From the NCBI RefSeq assembly GCF_000166295.1, contig NC_017506.1, forward strand, positions 310,001 through 374,000: DNA of 64,000 nucleotides, in the 5' to 3' direction. Position numbers and translations under genes: made by a program. The DNA comes from Marinobacter adhaerens HP15. Lineage in GTDB: Bacteria > Pseudomonadota > Gammaproteobacteria > Pseudomonadales > Oleiphilaceae. Each line of letters begins with the position of its first letter. The first letter of the stretch is position 1. The notes under the pieces were generated by a model. The model was not told where the DNA came from. It worked only from the letters and a program-made list of their open reading frames with translations, and did no database searches. Positions 61,849 through 64,000 of this stretch are shown here, piece by piece.

Positions 61849-62379
61849 GTGGCAATTAGACTCGAAGACAAGAAAGCGATCGTCGCTGAAGTCAACGAGA
61901 CTGCCGGTGGTGCTCTGTCTGTGGTTATGGCTGACTACCGTGGTGTTACCTCTGGTGACATGACGGCGCTTCGTGCCAAGGCTCGTGCCGAAAACGTGCG
62001 TCTGAAGGTTGTTCGTAACAACCTGGCGAAGATCGCGATTCGCGGTACCGAGTTCGAGTGCATCGACGAAGCCCTGGTCGGCCCGACTATTCTGGCATTC
62101 TCTATGGAAGATCCGGGCGCGGCAGCGCGTCTGTTGAAGGATTTTGCGAAAGAGAAAGAGGCGTTCGAGATTAAGGCACTGGCCGTCGGCGGAGAGCTGA
62201 TGGGTGCAGACCAGATCGACCGTCTTGCCAAGCTGCCAACACGTCACGAAGCGCTGACAATGCTGGCCGCAGTAACACAGGCACCGATCACCAAGCTGGC
62301 ACGGACACTGAACGAAGTTCCTTCGAAAGTGACTCGTGCTGTAGCGGCAGTTCGCGACCAGAAGCAAGAAGCTGCTTGA
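61849..62379 (+). CDS. rplJ: 50S ribosomal protein L10
   Basis: A 176-residue base of the L7/L12 stalk. The family opening [16 protein letters not shown] fixes the GTG start 61849, which has AGGAG seven bases upstream. [19 protein letters not shown] and [13 protein letters not shown] are typical. The C-terminal helix binds L7/L12 dimers. Confidence 0.97.
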   Translation: MAIRLEDKKAIVAEVNETAGGALSVVMADYRGVTSGDMTALRAKARAENVRLKVVRNNLAKIAIRGTEFECIDEALVGPTILAFSMEDPGAAARLLKDFAKEKEAFEIKALAVGGELMGADQIDRLAKLPTRHEALTMLAAVTQAPITKLARTLNEVPSKVTRAVAAVRDQKQEAA

Positions 62380-62419
62380 TTCTGTTGAACACCATTTTTT
62401 ATATTTTTGGGAGAAAGTC

Positions 62420-62797
62420 ATGGCTCTGTCTAACGAAGACATTTTGAACGCAATCGCTGAAATGAGCGTAATGGACGTAGTTGCGCTGGTTGAAGCAATG
62501 GAAGAAAAATTCGGTGTTTCTGCCGCTGCAGCCGTTGCTGCTGCGCCGGCAGCTGCTGGTGGTGGCGAAGCCGCTGCTGAAGAGCAGACCGAGTTTGATG
62601 TTGTACTTACCGGTCCTGGTGAGAAGAAAGTAAACGTAATCAAGGCCGTTCGTGAACTGACTGGCCTGGGTCTGAAAGAAGCCAAGGAAATGGTCGACAG
62701 CGCTCCTTCCGTTATCAAGGAAGCAGCTAGCAAAGACGACGCTGAAGAAGCCAAGAAGAAGCTTGAGGAAGCAGGCGCTTCTGTTGAGCTCAAGTAA
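62420..62797 (+). CDS. rplL: 50S ribosomal protein L7/L12
   Basis: A 125-residue stalk protein. An N-terminal dimer domain, an Ala/Gly-rich hinge ([20 protein letters not shown], about 36-55) and the C-terminal factor-binding domain ([20 protein letters not shown]) are all clear. Confidence 0.98.
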   Translation: MALSNEDILNAIAEMSVMDVVALVEAMEEKFGVSAAAAVAAAPAAAGGGEAAAEEQTEFDVVLTGPGEKKVNVIKAVRELTGLGLKEAKEMVDSAPSVIKEAASKDDAEEAKKKLEEAGASVELK

Positions 62798-62836
62798 GAG
62801 TCGGCTGTTGATCGAAACCGTGCGATAAGCATGGAC

Positions 62837-62867
62837 AGGCTGGTGGCTTTGGGCCACCGGCCTTTTT
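62837..62867 (+). terminator. rplL-rpoB attenuator
   Basis: AGGCTGGTGGC and GCCACCGGCCT form an 11-bp stem (one G-T pair) with loop TTTGG, followed by TTTT. In E. coli a partial terminator at this place sets the ratio of ribosomal to RNA polymerase subunits. Confidence 0.75.
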
Positions 62868-63038
62868 CTGTTGTATATGCTATAGAGTCTGGTGAGCAAT
62901 TGCAGGTTGATGTCAGATCTATAACCTACAGCCAGAGTCTTGTTCAAGACGGCGCGATAAGCCGAGCAATTCGGCCCCGAAGCAGAACATTGGTTGCTTC
63001 TTGATACCAGGTATCAGGTCTAAAGCTGGGGAATGCAG

Positions 63039-64000
63039 ATGACTTACTCCTACACTGAGAAAAAGCGGATTCGCAAAGATTTTAGTAAATTGCCTTCCGT
63101 GATGGACGTCCCCTATTTGCTGTCTATTCAGCTGGATTCGTTCCGGGACTTCCTCCAAATGGAAGCCGCTCCTGAAGACCGCCGGGAAACCGGTCTTCAC
63201 GCAGCATTCAAATCCGTATTCCCGATTGTCAGTTACTCTGGCAATGCCGCGCTCGAATACGTGAGCTATCGTATTGGCGAGCCGGTTTTTGATGTCAAGG
63301 AATGCCAGCTTAGGGGCGTAACCTATGCAGCGCCGCTGCGGGTGAAGGTCCGCCTTATCATTTACGATAAGGAATCGTCCAACAAGGCGATCAAGGACAT
63401 TAAAGAGCAGGAAGTCTACATGGGCGAGATGCCCCTGATGACCGAGAACGGTACCTTCGTTATCAACGGTACCGAGCGCGTTATTGTTTCCCAGCTCCAC
63501 CGGTCTCCGGGTGTGTTCTTCGATCACGACAAGGGCAAGACCCATTCCTCCGGCAAGCTGCTGTATTCTGCCCGGGTGATTCCTTACCGTGGTTCCTGGC
63601 TGGACTTCGAGTTTGATCCGAAGGACTCCGTGTTCGTTCGTATCGACCGTCGTCGTAAGCTTCCGGCATCCATTCTGTTGCGTGCCCTGGGCTACACCTC
63701 CGAGCAGATGCTGGAGATGTTCTTCGAAACCAGTAAATTCAGCCTGGGCGCGGAAGTGTGCAAGCTGGAGCTGGTGCCGAGCCGTCTGCGTGGCGACATC
63801 GCAACCTTCGATATCAAGGACAATGACGGTAACGTGATTGTCGAGGAAGGTCGCCGGATTACGGCCCGCCACATCAAGCAGTTGGAAAAAGCCGGCATCA
63901 ACGAGCTTGAGGTGCCGACCGAGTACCTGTACGGCCGTGTACTGGCGAAAGACATGATCGATCAGGCTTCCGGTGAAGTCCTGGTGGAGTGTAACTCCGA
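63039..64000 (+). CDS. rpoB: DNA-directed RNA polymerase subunit beta (5' part)
   Basis: The first 320 residues of a roughly 1350-residue subunit, cut by the window edge. The start [19 protein letters not shown] has GGGGA six bases upstream. The protrusion and lobe regions are recognisable ([16 protein letters not shown], then [20 protein letters not shown], then [15 protein letters not shown]). The rifampicin cluster lies beyond the window. Confidence 0.98.
   Translation, partial: MTYSYTEKKRIRKDFSKLPSVMDVPYLLSIQLDSFRDFLQMEAAPEDRRETGLHAAFKSVFPIVSYSGNAALEYVSYRIGEPVFDVKECQLRGVTYAAPLRVKVRLIIYDKESSNKAIKDIKEQEVYMGEMPLMTENGTFVINGTERVIVSQLHRSPGVFFDHDKGKTHSSGKLLYSARVIPYRGSWLDFEFDPKDSVFVRIDRRRKLPASILLRALGYTSEQMLEMFFETSKFSLGAEVCKLELVPSRLRGDIATFDIKDNDGNVIVEEGRRITARHIKQLEKAGINELEVPTEYLYGRVLAKDMIDQASGEVLVECNS

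Overview
The window is a 64 kb chromosomal segment of a gammaproteobacterium, most probably Marinobacter or a close relative. This rests on family resemblance of the proteins, on a 16S gene of Marinobacter-like character, and on gene order. The block dksA-gluQ-cbrX-cbrA-cbrB-(sRNA)-pcnB-folK-panB-panC-pgi and the block argC-erpA-anmK-M23 peptidase-tyrS-rrn both match Pseudomonas as I remember it. I see no prophage, insertion sequence or CRISPR array. Nearly everything is core genome.

Layout. 1-5.6 kb (mostly minus strand): a truncated FadL-type porin, tRNA-Ile2, and the macromolecular-synthesis operon rpsU-dnaG-rpoD. 5.6-13.6 kb: tsaD, plsY, folB-folK, then pgi, panC, panB, a second folK and pcnB. 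13.6-20.2 kb: the CbrA/CbrB carbon-nitrogen regulatory locus. Its cbrB-pcnB gap holds a CrcZ-like sRNA with a sigma-54 promoter, CbrB-type sites, five A-rich Hfq/Crc-type motifs and a terminator; gluQ and dksA follow. 20.3-26.5 kb: sfsA, a Rieske protein, a pentapeptide protein, a kinase/P-loop fusion, and PBP1b with its probable lipoprotein activator. 26.5-31.7 kb is the most accessory part: a DUF4382 lipoprotein, an ECF sigma/anti-sigma operon ending in a TPR-barrel protein, and a family I lipase without its foldase. 32-43.9 kb: hemL-thiE-thiD-hemJ, a ClC channel, argC, a coiled-coil membrane protein with a bactofilin, erpA, anmK, an M23 peptidase and tyrS.

43.9-49.8 kb is a complete rRNA operon (16S, tRNA-Ile, tRNA-Ala, 23S, 5S) driven by three tandem promoters. 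49.9-55.2 kb is a four-gene operon of unfamiliar secreted proteins that share a short motif directly after the signal peptide. 55.3-57.7 kb: birA, coaX and a frameshifted SPOR-like gene. 57.7-64 kb: the tRNA-Thr/Tyr/Gly/Thr-tuf operon, tRNA-Trp, secE-nusG-rplKAJL and the start of rpoB.

Three small lesions stand out. A C6 tract breaks tyrS, an A7 tract breaks the SPOR-like gene, and tRNA-Thr(UGU) lacks one T-stem base. tyrS and this tRNA are normally essential and two of the three sites are homopolymers, so sequencing errors are the leading explanation. thiD also lacks a normal start codon.

All identifications come from reading motifs and comparing them with remembered families; no database search was run.
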